From NCBI RefSeq assembly GCF_014395975.1, contig NZ_CP060714.1, positions 1,054,001-1,118,000 on the forward strand: a DNA stretch of 64,000 bases, given 5' to 3'. Source of the stretch: Diaphorobacter ruginosibacter (GTDB lineage: Bacteria > Pseudomonadota > Gammaproteobacteria > Burkholderiales > Burkholderiaceae_C). The notes under the pieces were generated by a model. The model was not told the DNA's origin and did no database searches. It worked only from the letters and a program-made list of their open reading frames with translations. Positions within the stretch are counted from its first letter, which is position 1. The number at the start of each line of letters is the position of its first letter. The position numbers and the translations under genes are program-made. This document shows positions 25,906 to 35,412 of the stretch, piece after piece.

Positions 25906-26499
25906 ATGTCAGTTCTCTTGATTGCGGGAAGCCCGTCCGAACGCTCCCGATCCGCAACCCTGCTGCACGGCGCGGGCCAGCGCCTCGCGCGGCTGGGTGT
26001 CCAGGTCGATTCGCTCTCGGTGCGCGACATCGATCCGCTCGCGCTCGTGCATGCCCAGTTCGATCATCCGAGCGTGGTGAACGCCGCCCGGCAGGTGGCA
26101 CGGGCCGACGTGCTCGTGGTGGCCACCCCGGTCTACAAGGCCGCCTACAGCGGCGTGCTCAAGGTGTTCCTCGACCTGCTGCCGCAGACCGCGCTGAAGG
26201 GCAAGACGGTGCTGCCGCTGGCTACCGGCGGCAGTCCGCACCATATGCTGGCCCTCGACTACGCCTTGCGGCCCGTGCTGCAGGCGCTGGGCGCCCGGCA
26301 GATCCTCGCGGGCATCTACGCCACCGATACGCAGGTCACGCATCTGCCGGAAGGCGGCGACGTGCTGCATCCCGAGCTCGCGAGCCGCCTGGACGGTGCG
26401 GTGCACACGCTCGCGACCGAGGTGCTGAGCACGCCGGATGCCGCGCCCTCATATTCCTTTCCGCCCGTTCCCTTCGAGCAGGTGCGCTACTGCGTGTGA
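25906..26499 (+). CDS. ssuE: NAD(P)H-dependent FMN reductase (SsuE type)
   Basis: Supplies FMNH2 to a two-component monooxygenase. The 197-residue flavodoxin-like protein begins MSVLLIAGSPSERSRSATLL (phosphate-binding loop). It has VVATPVYKAAYSGVLKVFLDLLPQ, the segment typical of SsuE, and VLPLATGGSPHHMLALDYALRPVL. An AGGA ribosome site lies eight bases before the ATG. A 39-residue upstream extension is rejected. It heads a same-strand group with a binding protein, cytochrome, LLM monooxygenase and DszC-like enzyme. No SsuD-specific operator was recognised. Confidence 0.9.
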   Translation: MSVLLIAGSPSERSRSATLLHGAGQRLARLGVQVDSLSVRDIDPLALVHAQFDHPSVVNAARQVARADVLVVATPVYKAAYSGVLKVFLDLLPQTALKGKTVLPLATGGSPHHMLALDYALRPVLQALGARQILAGIYATDTQVTHLPEGGDVLHPELASRLDGAVHTLATEVLSTPDAAPSYSFPPVPFEQVRYCV

Positions 26500-26583
26500 G
26501 TCCGTGGCTTTGTGCCGGTGTGCGCGCCGCCGCATATGGATTCCTGTTTTTCTTCGTTGGACATCCGTGGGCAAGCCGTTTCA

Positions 26584-27657
26584 ATGAGCGCTTTGAACGA
26601 TTCATCAAGGGAGCGGCAGATGCGGGAAGCGCGGGACACAGGGGCGGAAGACGCCGTGACGAGGGCCATCGCCGGGCGGCGCCAATGGCTGAGGACGGCC
26701 GGTGCGATGGCGGCGGCGGGAGCCGCAGGAGCGTTGGGAAGCCGCGTGTGGGCCTCGGGGCCGCTCAAGCCGGTGAAGCTGGCCTGGAATGCCAATGCCA
26801 TCTGCCTTTCCGCAGCACCCGTGGCCATGGCGCGCGGCATCTTCGAGAAGCATGGGCTCCAGGTGGAGTTGGTGAACTTCGCCGGATCGACGGACCAGTT
26901 GCTTGAGGCCATCGCCACGTCAAAGGCCGATGCCGGCGTCGGCATGATCCACCGCTGGATCAAGCCGCTCGAGTCGGGCTTTGACGTGAAGCTGGTGGGC
27001 AGTTCCCACGGCGGCTGCTCGCGGCTGGTCGGCTTCGAGCCCGCGGGCGTGACCGAGCTGGCGAAGCTCAAGGGACGCACGATCGCGGTATCGGACCTGA
27101 ATTCGCCCGGCAAGAATTTCTTCGCGGTGCTGCTCGCCAAGGCCGGCATCGATCCCGAGCGCGATGTCGCCTGGCGTCAATTCCCGGGCGACATGCTGGG
27201 GCTCGCGGTGGAGAAGGGCGAGGCGCATGCGATCGCCGACAGCGATCCGAACCTGCTGCTGATTCAGCGCCGCACCAAGGGGCTGGTCGACATCGCCACC
27301 AACCTGTCGGGCGAGTACGCAGCCAAGACCTGCTGCGTGCTGGGTGTGAGCGGCGCGATGGTGCGCAATGACCGCGGCACCGCGGCGGCGCTTACGCGGG
27401 CCATCGTCGAGGCATCGGACTTCGTGGCCGACAACCCCGCGGAAACAGCGCGCATCTTCAGTCCCTACACCAAGGTGCCGGAAAGTGAACTGCGCGCCGT
27501 GCTTTCCACGCTCACGCACCGCAGCCACCCGGTAGGGACCAAGCTTCGGGAGGAGATCGAGTTCTATGCGCGCGACTTCAAGCTCGTGAAAGTGCTCAAG
27601 GCGTCCACCGACCCTGCGCGATTCGCGTCCCATGTTTTCGCCGACGTATTGGCCTGA
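26584..27657 (+). CDS. Aliphatic sulfonate/taurine-type ABC substrate-binding protein, Tat-like signal
   Basis: 357-residue periplasmic binding protein of the NMT1/SsuA group. It has a twin-arginine-like export signal (AGRRQWLRTAGAMAAAGAAGALG, residues about 29-51) and mature start GPLKPVKLAWNANAICLSAAPVAMARG. The ligand-cleft segments VELVNFAGSTDQLLEAIATSKADAGVG and KGRTIAVSDLNSPGKNFFAVLL follow. The start at 26584 removes 24 unlikely residues. No ABC ATPase or permease gene is nearby, so it must use a transporter encoded elsewhere or act as a sensor. Ligand inferred only from neighbours. Confidence 0.8.
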   Translation: MSALNDSSRERQMREARDTGAEDAVTRAIAGRRQWLRTAGAMAAAGAAGALGSRVWASGPLKPVKLAWNANAICLSAAPVAMARGIFEKHGLQVELVNFAGSTDQLLEAIATSKADAGVGMIHRWIKPLESGFDVKLVGSSHGGCSRLVGFEPAGVTELAKLKGRTIAVSDLNSPGKNFFAVLLAKAGIDPERDVAWRQFPGDMLGLAVEKGEAHAIADSDPNLLLIQRRTKGLVDIATNLSGEYAAKTCCVLGVSGAMVRNDRGTAAALTRAIVEASDFVADNPAETARIFSPYTKVPESELRAVLSTLTHRSHPVGTKLREEIEFYARDFKLVKVLKASTDPARFASHVFADVLA

Positions 27658-27677
27658 CCTGATTGATCGTGCGTTGA

Positions 27678-28955
27678 ATGAACAGTGAGTGGGTGACCGC
27701 GATCCTGCGGGTGATGCTCGGTGCGCAGCTGGCATTGCGCGATGCGTTGCATGTGCTGGGGTGGACTCCGGAGGTCGCGGGCCAGGCGGCATGGCCTTTC
27801 ACGCATCGGCTGGCGGCAGACATGATGTGGATCGATGCCGGGCATGCCCGGCAGGTGGCGCTCACGGGGCTGTGCATGGCATTGGCCATGGCGTTGTTGG
27901 CGGCCGCATGCGTTCTCGCCATTCTGCGCAGGCCGCGCGCGAACGGCATGCGCAAACGGTGGCTCGCGGGATGCGTTCTTCTGGCGGTGGCGGCGCTGGT
28001 CGCCGCGCCCTGGCCGGCGGCCCACCTGCTATGGGTTCCCGCCACTCCGACGAGCCTGCATCGCTCCGAGACGGGTTTCGAGCCCGCGGGCATCCTGCGT
28101 GGACAGGCGCTGTTTCGGCAGCATTGCCAGCAATGCCATGGTGCCGACGCGCGCGGACAGGGGGTGCTGGCGAGCAGTCTTGAGCGCTGGCCTCCGGACC
28201 TGAGCGGCGGGCTGGTGTGGAAGCGGCTGGAGGGGGAACTGTTCTGGCGCATCCGTCACGGCATGCGCGACGAGCGCACGGGCCGGGAGACCATGCCAGG
28301 TATTGGCGAGTGGCGGCTGGCGGACGCCGATGTCTGGAATGTGATCGACTACCTGCAGGCCCATGCCGCGGGACAGGCGCTGCGCAACCTGGGCGCATGG
28401 GAATGGCCCGTACGGCTTCCCCGTTTCGCGCTGCGCTGCCGCTACGAGGGGCGGCACAGCAGTGCCGATCTGCAGGGACAGCGCCTGCTGCTGGTGCTCC
28501 CCGTTTCCGGGCCGTCCGGACGGCGTGCTGCGCCGGGCGAGGATCCGCGCCTTGTCTCGATCGTCGTGGGGCAGGCCCTCACTGCAGGGAGCGCGGAATG
28601 CGAGTCGGCCGACACGCAGCTTCAGGCAGCGTTGGCCCTGTTGCTGGGCGAGAGCGAAGAGCGCATCGGCGGCTACCAGTTGCTGGTCGACCGCGATGGC
28701 TGGCTGCGTGCGCGCTCCACACCGGGGAGCGCCGCCTGGTCCGAGGACGACCTGGTCTGCCGGACCGCTGTGTCGTCGTCGGCAGCGGGGGGAGGCCGGC
28801 TGCCCTTGCACCGCAGGGCGACGGGCTCGACGCACTGCTGCGGCGCATGGATGGCGATCCGGTACGCCTGCTGCGCGCGGGTTTCCCTCATTGAGTTCAC
28901 GGGCACGCGTCGGAAATCGAAAAAAAGAATCGGCAAAAAGAATCGAGAAAACTAA
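27678..28955 (+). CDS. Membrane-anchored c-type cytochrome, probably frameshifted near its end
   Basis: Two membrane spans lie at residues about 73-92 (LCMALAMALLAAACVLAIL) and 100-122 (LAGCVLLAVAALVAAPWPA). A periplasmic cytochrome c domain carries a single heme motif CQQCHG (about 153-158), with MPGIGEWRLADADVWNVIDYLQAH supplying the axial Met. A C-terminal region of about 150 residues looks thioredoxin/SCO-like in places but is not assigned. After the G6 run at 28787-28792 this frame becomes Arg/Cys-rich. The frame shifted by one base instead reads LAPQGDGLDALLRRMDGDPVRLLRAGFPH to a stop at 28892-28894, a far more natural end. One extra G would restore a protein of about 405 residues. Confidence 0.65.
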   Translation: MNSEWVTAILRVMLGAQLALRDALHVLGWTPEVAGQAAWPFTHRLAADMMWIDAGHARQVALTGLCMALAMALLAAACVLAILRRPRANGMRKRWLAGCVLLAVAALVAAPWPAAHLLWVPATPTSLHRSETGFEPAGILRGQALFRQHCQQCHGADARGQGVLASSLERWPPDLSGGLVWKRLEGELFWRIRHGMRDERTGRETMPGIGEWRLADADVWNVIDYLQAHAAGQALRNLGAWEWPVRLPRFALRCRYEGRHSSADLQGQRLLLVLPVSGPSGRRAAPGEDPRLVSIVVGQALTAGSAECESADTQLQAALALLLGESEERIGGYQLLVDRDGWLRARSTPGSAAWSEDDLVCRTAVSSSAAGGGRLPLHRRATGSTHCCGAWMAIRYACCARVSLIEFTGTRRKSKKRIGKKNREN

Positions 28956-29049
28956 CGCGTTTTTCTTCGTTGGAAATGGCGCTGTGCAACGAGATCATGG
29001 GACACCCATTCACCGCTGCATCGCTGCAGCCTTCACGGAGAGACACGAC

Positions 29050-30156
29050 ATGCCCGCCCAGATCATCGGAATGATCCAGCCCGCCGAGGTATCCGAAACC
29101 ATTGCACGCAGGGGGCCTGCGCTCGACCCGGCCTATGTCCGCGCGTTTGCTCAGGCACATGAGTACGCGGGCTTCGACCGTATCCTGGTGCCGGCGAGCT
29201 CGACCAGCCCCGACACGCTGCTCACGGTGGCCCATGCGGCGGCGGCAACGCAGAAGATCCATTTCCTGCTGGCGCATCGGCCGGGCTTTGTTGCCCCTAC
29301 GCTCGCGGCGCGGCAGCTGGCGACACTCGACCACTACACGAACGGCCGGCTTGCGGTGCACTACATCAGCGGCGGGTCCGACGTGGACCAGCAGCGCGAT
29401 GGTGACTTCCTGGACCACGACGCACGCTACGCGCGCACCGACGAATACCTCACCATCCTGCGCCGCGTGTGGACCGAATCCCGGCCCTTCGACCACGAGG
29501 GGACGTATTACCGTGTGAAGGGGGCGGTATCGGAGGTGAAGCCGCTGCAGCAGCCCATCGTGCCGATCTATTTCGGCGGCGCCTCCGAGGCGGCGCTGCA
29601 GGTGGCGGGCAGGCATGCCGACGTGTACGCCCTCTGGGGCGAGTCGCTCGCGCAGGCAGGCGACCTGGTGCGCCGCGTGCGTGCAGAGGCCGCAAGCCAT
29701 GGCAGGCAGGTGGCATTCAGCATTTCCTTCCGTCCCATCATCGCCGAGACCGAGGATGCGGCCTGGGACAAGGCCGCCGGGATCCTGCAGAAGACCCGCG
29801 AGCAGCAGGTGCAGATTTCGCATGCCCGCGGCTCCGGACCGCAGCAGAGCGAGGGTGCGCGCCGCCTGCTCGCCGACGCGGCGAAAGGCGACCGCGTGGA
29901 CGAGCGCCTGTGGACGGCGATTGCGCGCGAGACCGGTGGCCGCAGCAATTCCACGTCGCTCGTCGGCACGCCCGAGCAGGTGGCACAGGCGCTGCTCAAG
30001 TACTACGACCTCGGCATCGGCACCTTCCTGCTGCGCGGCTTCGACCCGCTCGTCGACGCGATCGAGTATGGCCGCGAATTGATCCCGCTGATCCGCGAGA
30101 AGGTGGCGCAGCGAGATGCGCTCGGCCATGCCGCGAGCGAACGCAAGGCGGCCTGA
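29050..30156 (+). CDS. LLM-class flavin-dependent alkanesulfonate monooxygenase-like enzyme
   Basis: 368-residue TIM-barrel oxygenase of the bacterial-luciferase/SsuD family, expected to use FMNH2 and O2 to cleave a C-S bond. Characteristic segments are AHEYAGFDRILVPASSTSPDTLL, FLLAHRPGFVAPTLAARQLATLDH, GRLAVHYISGGSD, YARTDEYLTILRRVWTE and VPIYFGGASEAA. The ATG at 29050 is preceded by GGAGAG. A much longer open frame running from 28363 is not the gene. It is close to SsuD but substrate (sulfonate, sulfone or other) cannot be set. Two bases separate it from the next gene, so they share an mRNA. Confidence 0.88.
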   Translation: MPAQIIGMIQPAEVSETIARRGPALDPAYVRAFAQAHEYAGFDRILVPASSTSPDTLLTVAHAAAATQKIHFLLAHRPGFVAPTLAARQLATLDHYTNGRLAVHYISGGSDVDQQRDGDFLDHDARYARTDEYLTILRRVWTESRPFDHEGTYYRVKGAVSEVKPLQQPIVPIYFGGASEAALQVAGRHADVYALWGESLAQAGDLVRRVRAEAASHGRQVAFSISFRPIIAETEDAAWDKAAGILQKTREQQVQISHARGSGPQQSEGARRLLADAAKGDRVDERLWTAIARETGGRSNSTSLVGTPEQVAQALLKYYDLGIGTFLLRGFDPLVDAIEYGRELIPLIREKVAQRDALGHAASERKAA

Positions 30157-30158
30157 GC

Positions 30159-31313
30159 ATGAATGCCTCGATGAGCTGGGGCGATGCCGCACGCGCGCTC
30201 GCGGTGGATTTCGGCGCCCGGGCGGCACAGCACGATCGCGACGGCAGCTTTGCGCACGAGAACTTCGCGGCGCTGCACGAGGCCGGCCTGCTGGCGCTGG
30301 CAGCGCCCCGGCGATGGGGCGGGCAGGGCGCATCGAGCGCGCAACTGGCCGAGGTGATCGGGGCGATCGCCTATGGCTGCCCCGCGACCGCGCTGGTGCT
30401 GAGCATGCAGTACATCCAGCAGCGGCAGTCGGCGCTGCCCGGCTCGCCCTGGCCGGAACCGCTGGCGCGCAGCCTGGTGCAGCAGGCGGTCGATGGTGTC
30501 TCGCTCGTGAACGCGCTGCGGGTGGAGCCCGAGCTCGGGTCGCCAGCGCGCGGCGGCCTGCCTGCGACCGTTGCGCGGCGCGACTCCGGTGGCTGGCGGC
30601 TCGACGGGCGCAAGATCTACTCGACCGGCTCGCCGATCCTGCGGTGGATGGTGGTGTGGGCACGCACGGATGATGAGCCGCCCCGGGTCGGCAGCTTCCT
30701 GGTGCGTGCGGACAGCCCCGGCGTCCGCATCGAGGAGACTTGGGACCATCTCGGCCTGCGCGCGAGCGGCAGCCACGACGTAGTGCTCGAAGGCGTGCAG
30801 GTGCCGGAGGGGCACGCCATTGGCCTGCTCCCGCACGATACCCGTGCTTCCTCGCCGGATGCCGTCTTCCATGCCGAGATGATCCTGCTGCTGGGTGCGC
30901 TGTATGACGGCATTGCAAGGGCGGCGCGCGACTGGCTCCTGGGATTCCTGAACGAGCGTGTGCCTACCGCGCTGGGAGCGCCGCTGGCCAGCCTGCCTCG
31001 GTTCCAGGAGGCCGTGGGCCGGATCGAGGGGGCTCTTTTGTCCAATCGTTTCCTGCTGGAGCGGCTGGCATCGGACCTTGACGCCGGTGTTCCCATACCC
31101 ATCGTGGACGCAGGGCTGGTCAAGAACCTGGTCATGCACCAGGCAACCACCGTGGTGCAGGATGCAGTGGCGCTGACCGGCAACCACGGGCTGTCGCGCA
31201 GGAATCCGCTGGAGCGCCATTTGCGCGATGTGCTGTGCGGGCGAGTGCACACTCCGCAGGAGGACAGCGTGCACCTCTCCGCCGGCCGCAGGGCGCTGCA
31301 GGCGGAGCGTTGA
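30159..31313 (+). CDS. Acyl-CoA-dehydrogenase-fold flavoprotein, DszC/SfnC-like
   Basis: 384-residue protein with the acyl-CoA dehydrogenase fold. It has an N-terminal helical domain (FAALHEAGLLALAAPRRWGGQGASS), a beta domain (LDGRKIYSTGSPILRWMVVWART; GLRASGSHDVVLEGVQVP) and a C-terminal helical domain. The late catalytic region (NHGLSRRNPLERHLRDVLCG) resembles DszC and SfnC monooxygenases rather than true dehydrogenases, which carry a catalytic Glu. With SsuE- and SsuD-like neighbours it probably oxidises an organosulfur compound. It starts two bases after the stop of the LLM gene. Confidence 0.8.
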   Translation: MNASMSWGDAARALAVDFGARAAQHDRDGSFAHENFAALHEAGLLALAAPRRWGGQGASSAQLAEVIGAIAYGCPATALVLSMQYIQQRQSALPGSPWPEPLARSLVQQAVDGVSLVNALRVEPELGSPARGGLPATVARRDSGGWRLDGRKIYSTGSPILRWMVVWARTDDEPPRVGSFLVRADSPGVRIEETWDHLGLRASGSHDVVLEGVQVPEGHAIGLLPHDTRASSPDAVFHAEMILLLGALYDGIARAARDWLLGFLNERVPTALGAPLASLPRFQEAVGRIEGALLSNRFLLERLASDLDAGVPIPIVDAGLVKNLVMHQATTVVQDAVALTGNHGLSRRNPLERHLRDVLCGRVHTPQEDSVHLSAGRRALQAER

Positions 31314-31485
31314 GTGGATGTCCGCAAACGGTTGCGGAGGACGATCCGCGGGGGTTGTTCGGCTTCCAAAACATGGTTGAACTGTCATGGCTCTTGCTGC
31401 AGTGCAGCGCGAACCGGGCGTGTGACATAAAATCGCACCCCCGAGGCACGCGGGCGCCAAGCCCGCTCATCCAGGTCATACACCC

Positions 31486-34400
31486 ATGAATGTTCCGATT
31501 GCGCTGGCTGCCCTGCAGGCGCAGGGCGAAGAGCCCACCCGTTTGCGCGAAATTCCGTATAACTACACCTCGTTTTCCGACAAGGAAATCGTGATTCGCC
31601 TGTTGGGCGCTTCCGCCTGGGGCGTGCTCGACCAGTTGCGCAGGGAGCGCCGCACAGGCCGATCCGCACGCATGCTGTACGAGGTGCTCGGTGACATCTG
31701 GGTCGTGCAGCGCAACCCCTACCTCCAGGACGACCTGCTGCACAACGAGGGACGCCGCAAGATGCTGGTGGATGCCCTGACGCACCGCCTGTCGGAAATC
31801 GAGAAGCGCCGCCAGCCGCAGGAGGATGCCGAGCGCGACCGCCTGGTGGGTGTGCTGGTGCAGGCCGCTCGCCGCGCGATCGAGCAGTTCGATGCCACCC
31901 TGGTGGAAGCGGCCGAGCTGCGCAAGAAGGTGCAGAAGCGCCTGGGCAAGCACACGGCCAAGGACAACATCAAGTTCGACGGCCTGTCCCGCGTGGCGCA
32001 CGTGACCGATGCGACCGACTGGCGCGTGGAGTATCCGTTCGTGGTGCTCACCCCCGATACCGAGGCCGAGATGGCCGAGCTGGTGCGCGCGTGCATCGAG
32101 CTCGAACTCACCATCATCCCGCGAGGCGGCGGCACCGGCTATACCGGTGGCGCGATTCCGCTCACCTGGCGCAGCGTGGTGATCAACACCGAGAAGCTCG
32201 AGGCGATGACCGAGGTGGAGATGGTCAACCTGCCGGGCGTCGAACGCCAGGTCGGCACCATCTGGACGGAGGCTGGTGTCGTCACGCAACGCGTCGCCGA
32301 CGCAGCGGAGCGCGCCGGTTTCGTGTTCGCCGTGGATCCGACATCGGCCGAAGCCTCGTGCATCGGCGGCAACATCGCCATGAACGCGGGCGGCAAGAAG
32401 GCCGTGCTGTGGGGCACGGCGCTCGACAATCTCGCGAGCTGGCGCATGGTCACGCCGAACGCGGAGTGGCTGGAGGTCACCCGGATCAACCACAACCTCG
32501 GCAAGATCCACGATGCGGAGACGGCCAGCTTCGAGCTGCAGTACTTCGCGGCCGACGGCAAGACGCCCCTGCGTACCGAACACCTGCACATTCCCGGCCA
32601 CACCTTCCGCAAGGAAGGCCTGGGCAAGGACGTGACCGACAAGTTCCTCTCGGGCCTGCCGGGCGTGCAGAAGGAAGGCACGGACGGCCTCATTACCAGC
32701 GCGCGCTGGGTGGTGCACCGCATGCCCGACCACACCCGCACGGTGTGCCTGGAGTTCTTCGGCAATGCCAAGGACGCGGTGCCGAGTATCGTGGAAATCA
32801 AGGACTTCATGTTCGCCGAGCAGAAGCGCTCCGGCGTGCTGCTTGCGGGTCTCGAGCATCTGGACGACCGCTACCTGAAGGCCGTCGGCTACGCCACCAA
32901 GAGCAAGAAGGGCAACGGCCATCTGCCCAAGATGGTGCTGATCGGCGACATCGTCGGCGACAACGCGGATGACGTGGCCAAGGCGACGGCCGAGGTGGTG
33001 CGCATTGCCAATTCGCGCAACGGCGAGGGCTTCATCGCCGTCAGTGCCGAAGCCCGCAAGAAATTCTGGCTGGACCGCAAGCGCACCGCCGCGATCAGCC
33101 GCCACACCAATGCGTTCAAGATCAACGAGGACGTCGTGATCCCGCTGCCGCGCATGTGGGAGTACACGGACGGCATCGAGCGCATCAACATCGAGCTCTC
33201 GCTGCGCAACAAGCTCAAGCTGTGCGACGCGCTCATCGACTTCTTCGAGCGCGGCAACCTGCCGCTGGGCAAGCAGGACGATGCGGGCGAGATCCCGTCT
33301 GCCGAGCTGCTGGAAGACCGCGTGAGCCAGGCGATTGCGCTGGTGGGCGAGGTGCGCGCGCTGTGGCGGGACTGGCTGGACAACGTCGAGACGCTGTTCC
33401 CCCAGTTGCAGGACCACACGCTGCGTGCGAGCTGGAAGACGCAGCTCAAGGCGCCGCTTGCCAAGATCTTCAGCGGCGCACCGTTCCAGCCGATCCTTGC
33501 CGAGGTGAATGCCACCCACCAGCGCGTGCTCAAGGGCCGGGTCTGGGTCGCGCTGCACATGCATGCCGGCGATGGCAACGTGCACACCAACATCCCCGTG
33601 AACAGCGACGACTACGACATGCTGCAGACCGCGCATGAAGCCGTGGCGCGCATCATGGTGCTGGCACGCAGCCTTGACGGCGTGATCTCGGGCGAGCACG
33701 GCATCGGCATCACCAAGCTTGAATTCCTCACGGACGAGGAGCTTGCACCGTTCGCGGAGTACAAGCGCAAGGTCGATCCGCACGGCTGGTTCAACCGCGG
33801 CAAGCTGATCCGCAACCAGGACGAACTGCTGGCCGACCAGAACAAGCTGCAGGCGGATCCGGCACATGCGCACTCGCGTTCGTCGCTGATGTTCGCCGAC
33901 CTGACCAATGCCTACACGCCGTCGTTCGGCCTGATGGGGCACGAATCGCTGATCATGCAGCAGAGCGATATCGGCGCGATTGCCGACTCCGTGAAGGACT
34001 GCCTGCGCTGCGGCAAGTGCAAGCCGGTGTGCGCCACGCATGTGCCGCGCGCCAACCTGCTGTACAGCCCGCGCAACAAGATCCTCGCGACCTCGCTGCT
34101 GGTCGAGGCCTTCCTGTACGAGGAGCAGACGCGCCGGGGCGTGTCGATCAGGCACTGGCAGGAGTTCGAGGACGTGTCCGACCACTGCACGGTCTGCCAC
34201 AAGTGCTTCACGCCATGCCCGGTCAAGATCGACTTCGGCGACGTGACCATGAACATGCGCAACCTGCTGCGCAAGATGGGCAAGAAGAGCTTCCGTCCCG
34301 GCAACAAGATGGCCATGGCGATGCTCAATGCGACCAATCCCGACACCATCAAGTTCATGCGTGGCGCGATGGTCAACGTGGGCTTCAAGGCGCAGCGCGC

Positions 34401-35412
34401 GGCCGTGGACCTGTTCCAGGCGGTGGGACGGCGCCAGACCGCGCATCCTCCGGCCACCGTGGGCGCCGCGCCGCTCAAGGAAGAGATCATCCACTTCGTG
34501 AACAAGAAGCTTCCCGGAGGGCTGCCCAAGCGCACGGCGCGTGCGCTGCTGGACATCGAGAACAAGGACTACGTGCCGATCATCCGCGACCCGAAGACCA
34601 CATCTTCGGAGACCGAGGCCGTGTTCTACTTCCCCGGCTGCGGCTCCGAGCGCCTGTTCAGCCAGGTGGGCCTCGCCACGCAGGCCATGCTCTGGCATGC
34701 CGGCGTGCAGACCGTGCTGCCACCGGGCTATCTGTGCTGCGGCTATCCGCAGCGCGGCTCGGGCCAGTTCGACAAGGCCGAGCAGATGATCACCGACAAC
34801 CGCGTGCTCTTCCATCGCGTGGCGAACACGTTGAACTACCTCGACATCAAGACCGTGGTGGTGAGTTGCGGCACCTGCTACGACCAGCTGCAGGGCTACC
34901 AGTTCGACAAGATCTTCCCCGGCTGCCGCATCATCGACATCCACGAGTACCTGCTGGAGAAGGGCATCACGCTGCAGGGCAAGGGCGCATACATGTACCA
35001 CGACCCCTGCCACACGCCGATGAAGCTGCAGGACCCGATGAAGACGGTGAAGTCGCTGGTCGGCGACAACGTGCTCAAGAGCGAGCGCTGCTGCGGTGAG
35101 TCGGGCACGCTGGGCGTGACCCGCCCGGACATCTCCACGCAGATCCGCTTCCGCAAGACCGAGGAGATCCGCAAGGGCGAGGCGGTGCTGCGCGAGAGCG
35201 GCCAGGTCGGTGCGAAGGACAACGTGAAGATCCTCACGAGCTGCCCCAGCTGCCTGCAGGGCCTGAACCGCTACCAGGACGACCTGCAGAACGGCCTGCT
35301 CGAGGCGGACTACATCGTCGTCGAGATGGCACGCGAGATCCTGGGCGAGAACTGGATGCCCGACTACGTGAAGCGCGCCAACGAAGGCGGCATCGAGCGG
35401 GTGCTGGTATGA
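31486..35412 (+). CDS. FAD-linked oxidase / Fe-S / CCG-domain fusion oxidoreductase (1308 residues)
   Basis: Large fusion. The N-terminal region of about 150 residues (DUF3683 type) contains NYTSFSDKEIVIRLLG. A GlcD-like FAD domain follows (VLTPDTEAEMAELVRACIELELTIIPRGGGTGYTGGAIPL) with its FAD-oxidase C-terminal part (HMHAGDGNVHTNIP; GEHGIGITK). Two 4Fe-4S motifs sit at about 843-900 (CLRCGKCKPVCATH; CTVCHKCFTPCPVK). Paired cysteine-rich CCG segments follow (FPGCGSERLF, YLCCGYPQRGSG, CGTCYDQL, ERCCGESGTLG). The layout equals D-lactate/glycolate dehydrogenase plus its Fe-S partner in one chain; D-2-hydroxyacid oxidation to the quinone pool is likely. The HIT gene overlaps its end. Confidence 0.9.
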   Translation: MNVPIALAALQAQGEEPTRLREIPYNYTSFSDKEIVIRLLGASAWGVLDQLRRERRTGRSARMLYEVLGDIWVVQRNPYLQDDLLHNEGRRKMLVDALTHRLSEIEKRRQPQEDAERDRLVGVLVQAARRAIEQFDATLVEAAELRKKVQKRLGKHTAKDNIKFDGLSRVAHVTDATDWRVEYPFVVLTPDTEAEMAELVRACIELELTIIPRGGGTGYTGGAIPLTWRSVVINTEKLEAMTEVEMVNLPGVERQVGTIWTEAGVVTQRVADAAERAGFVFAVDPTSAEASCIGGNIAMNAGGKKAVLWGTALDNLASWRMVTPNAEWLEVTRINHNLGKIHDAETASFELQYFAADGKTPLRTEHLHIPGHTFRKEGLGKDVTDKFLSGLPGVQKEGTDGLITSARWVVHRMPDHTRTVCLEFFGNAKDAVPSIVEIKDFMFAEQKRSGVLLAGLEHLDDRYLKAVGYATKSKKGNGHLPKMVLIGDIVGDNADDVAKATAEVVRIANSRNGEGFIAVSAEARKKFWLDRKRTAAISRHTNAFKINEDVVIPLPRMWEYTDGIERINIELSLRNKLKLCDALIDFFERGNLPLGKQDDAGEIPSAELLEDRVSQAIALVGEVRALWRDWLDNVETLFPQLQDHTLRASWKTQLKAPLAKIFSGAPFQPILAEVNATHQRVLKGRVWVALHMHAGDGNVHTNIPVNSDDYDMLQTAHEAVARIMVLARSLDGVISGEHGIGITKLEFLTDEELAPFAEYKRKVDPHGWFNRGKLIRNQDELLADQNKLQADPAHAHSRSSLMFADLTNAYTPSFGLMGHESLIMQQSDIGAIADSVKDCLRCGKCKPVCATHVPRANLLYSPRNKILATSLLVEAFLYEEQTRRGVSIRHWQEFEDVSDHCTVCHKCFTPCPVKIDFGDVTMNMRNLLRKMGKKSFRPGNKMAMAMLNATNPDTIKFMRGAMVNVGFKAQRAAVDLFQAVGRRQTAHPPATVGAAPLKEEIIHFVNKKLPGGLPKRTARALLDIENKDYVPIIRDPKTTSSETEAVFYFPGCGSERLFSQVGLATQAMLWHAGVQTVLPPGYLCCGYPQRGSGQFDKAEQMITDNRVLFHRVANTLNYLDIKTVVVSCGTCYDQLQGYQFDKIFPGCRIIDIHEYLLEKGITLQGKGAYMYHDPCHTPMKLQDPMKTVKSLVGDNVLKSERCCGESGTLGVTRPDISTQIRFRKTEEIRKGEAVLRESGQVGAKDNVKILTSCPSCLQGLNRYQDDLQNGLLEADYIVVEMAREILGENWMPDYVKRANEGGIERVLV

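Noticed and set aside
28363..29049. Long in-frame extension upstream of the LLM monooxygenase (open from 28363)
   Set aside because: It overlaps the cytochrome gene in another frame, has Arg-rich shadow composition, and a good ribosome site (GGAGAG) precedes the ATG at 29050.
31132..35013. 1293-residue minus-strand open frame antisense to the FAD/Fe-S fusion
   Set aside because: Rich in His, Arg, Val and Leu with no recognisable motif; a typical mirror frame of high-GC coding DNA.
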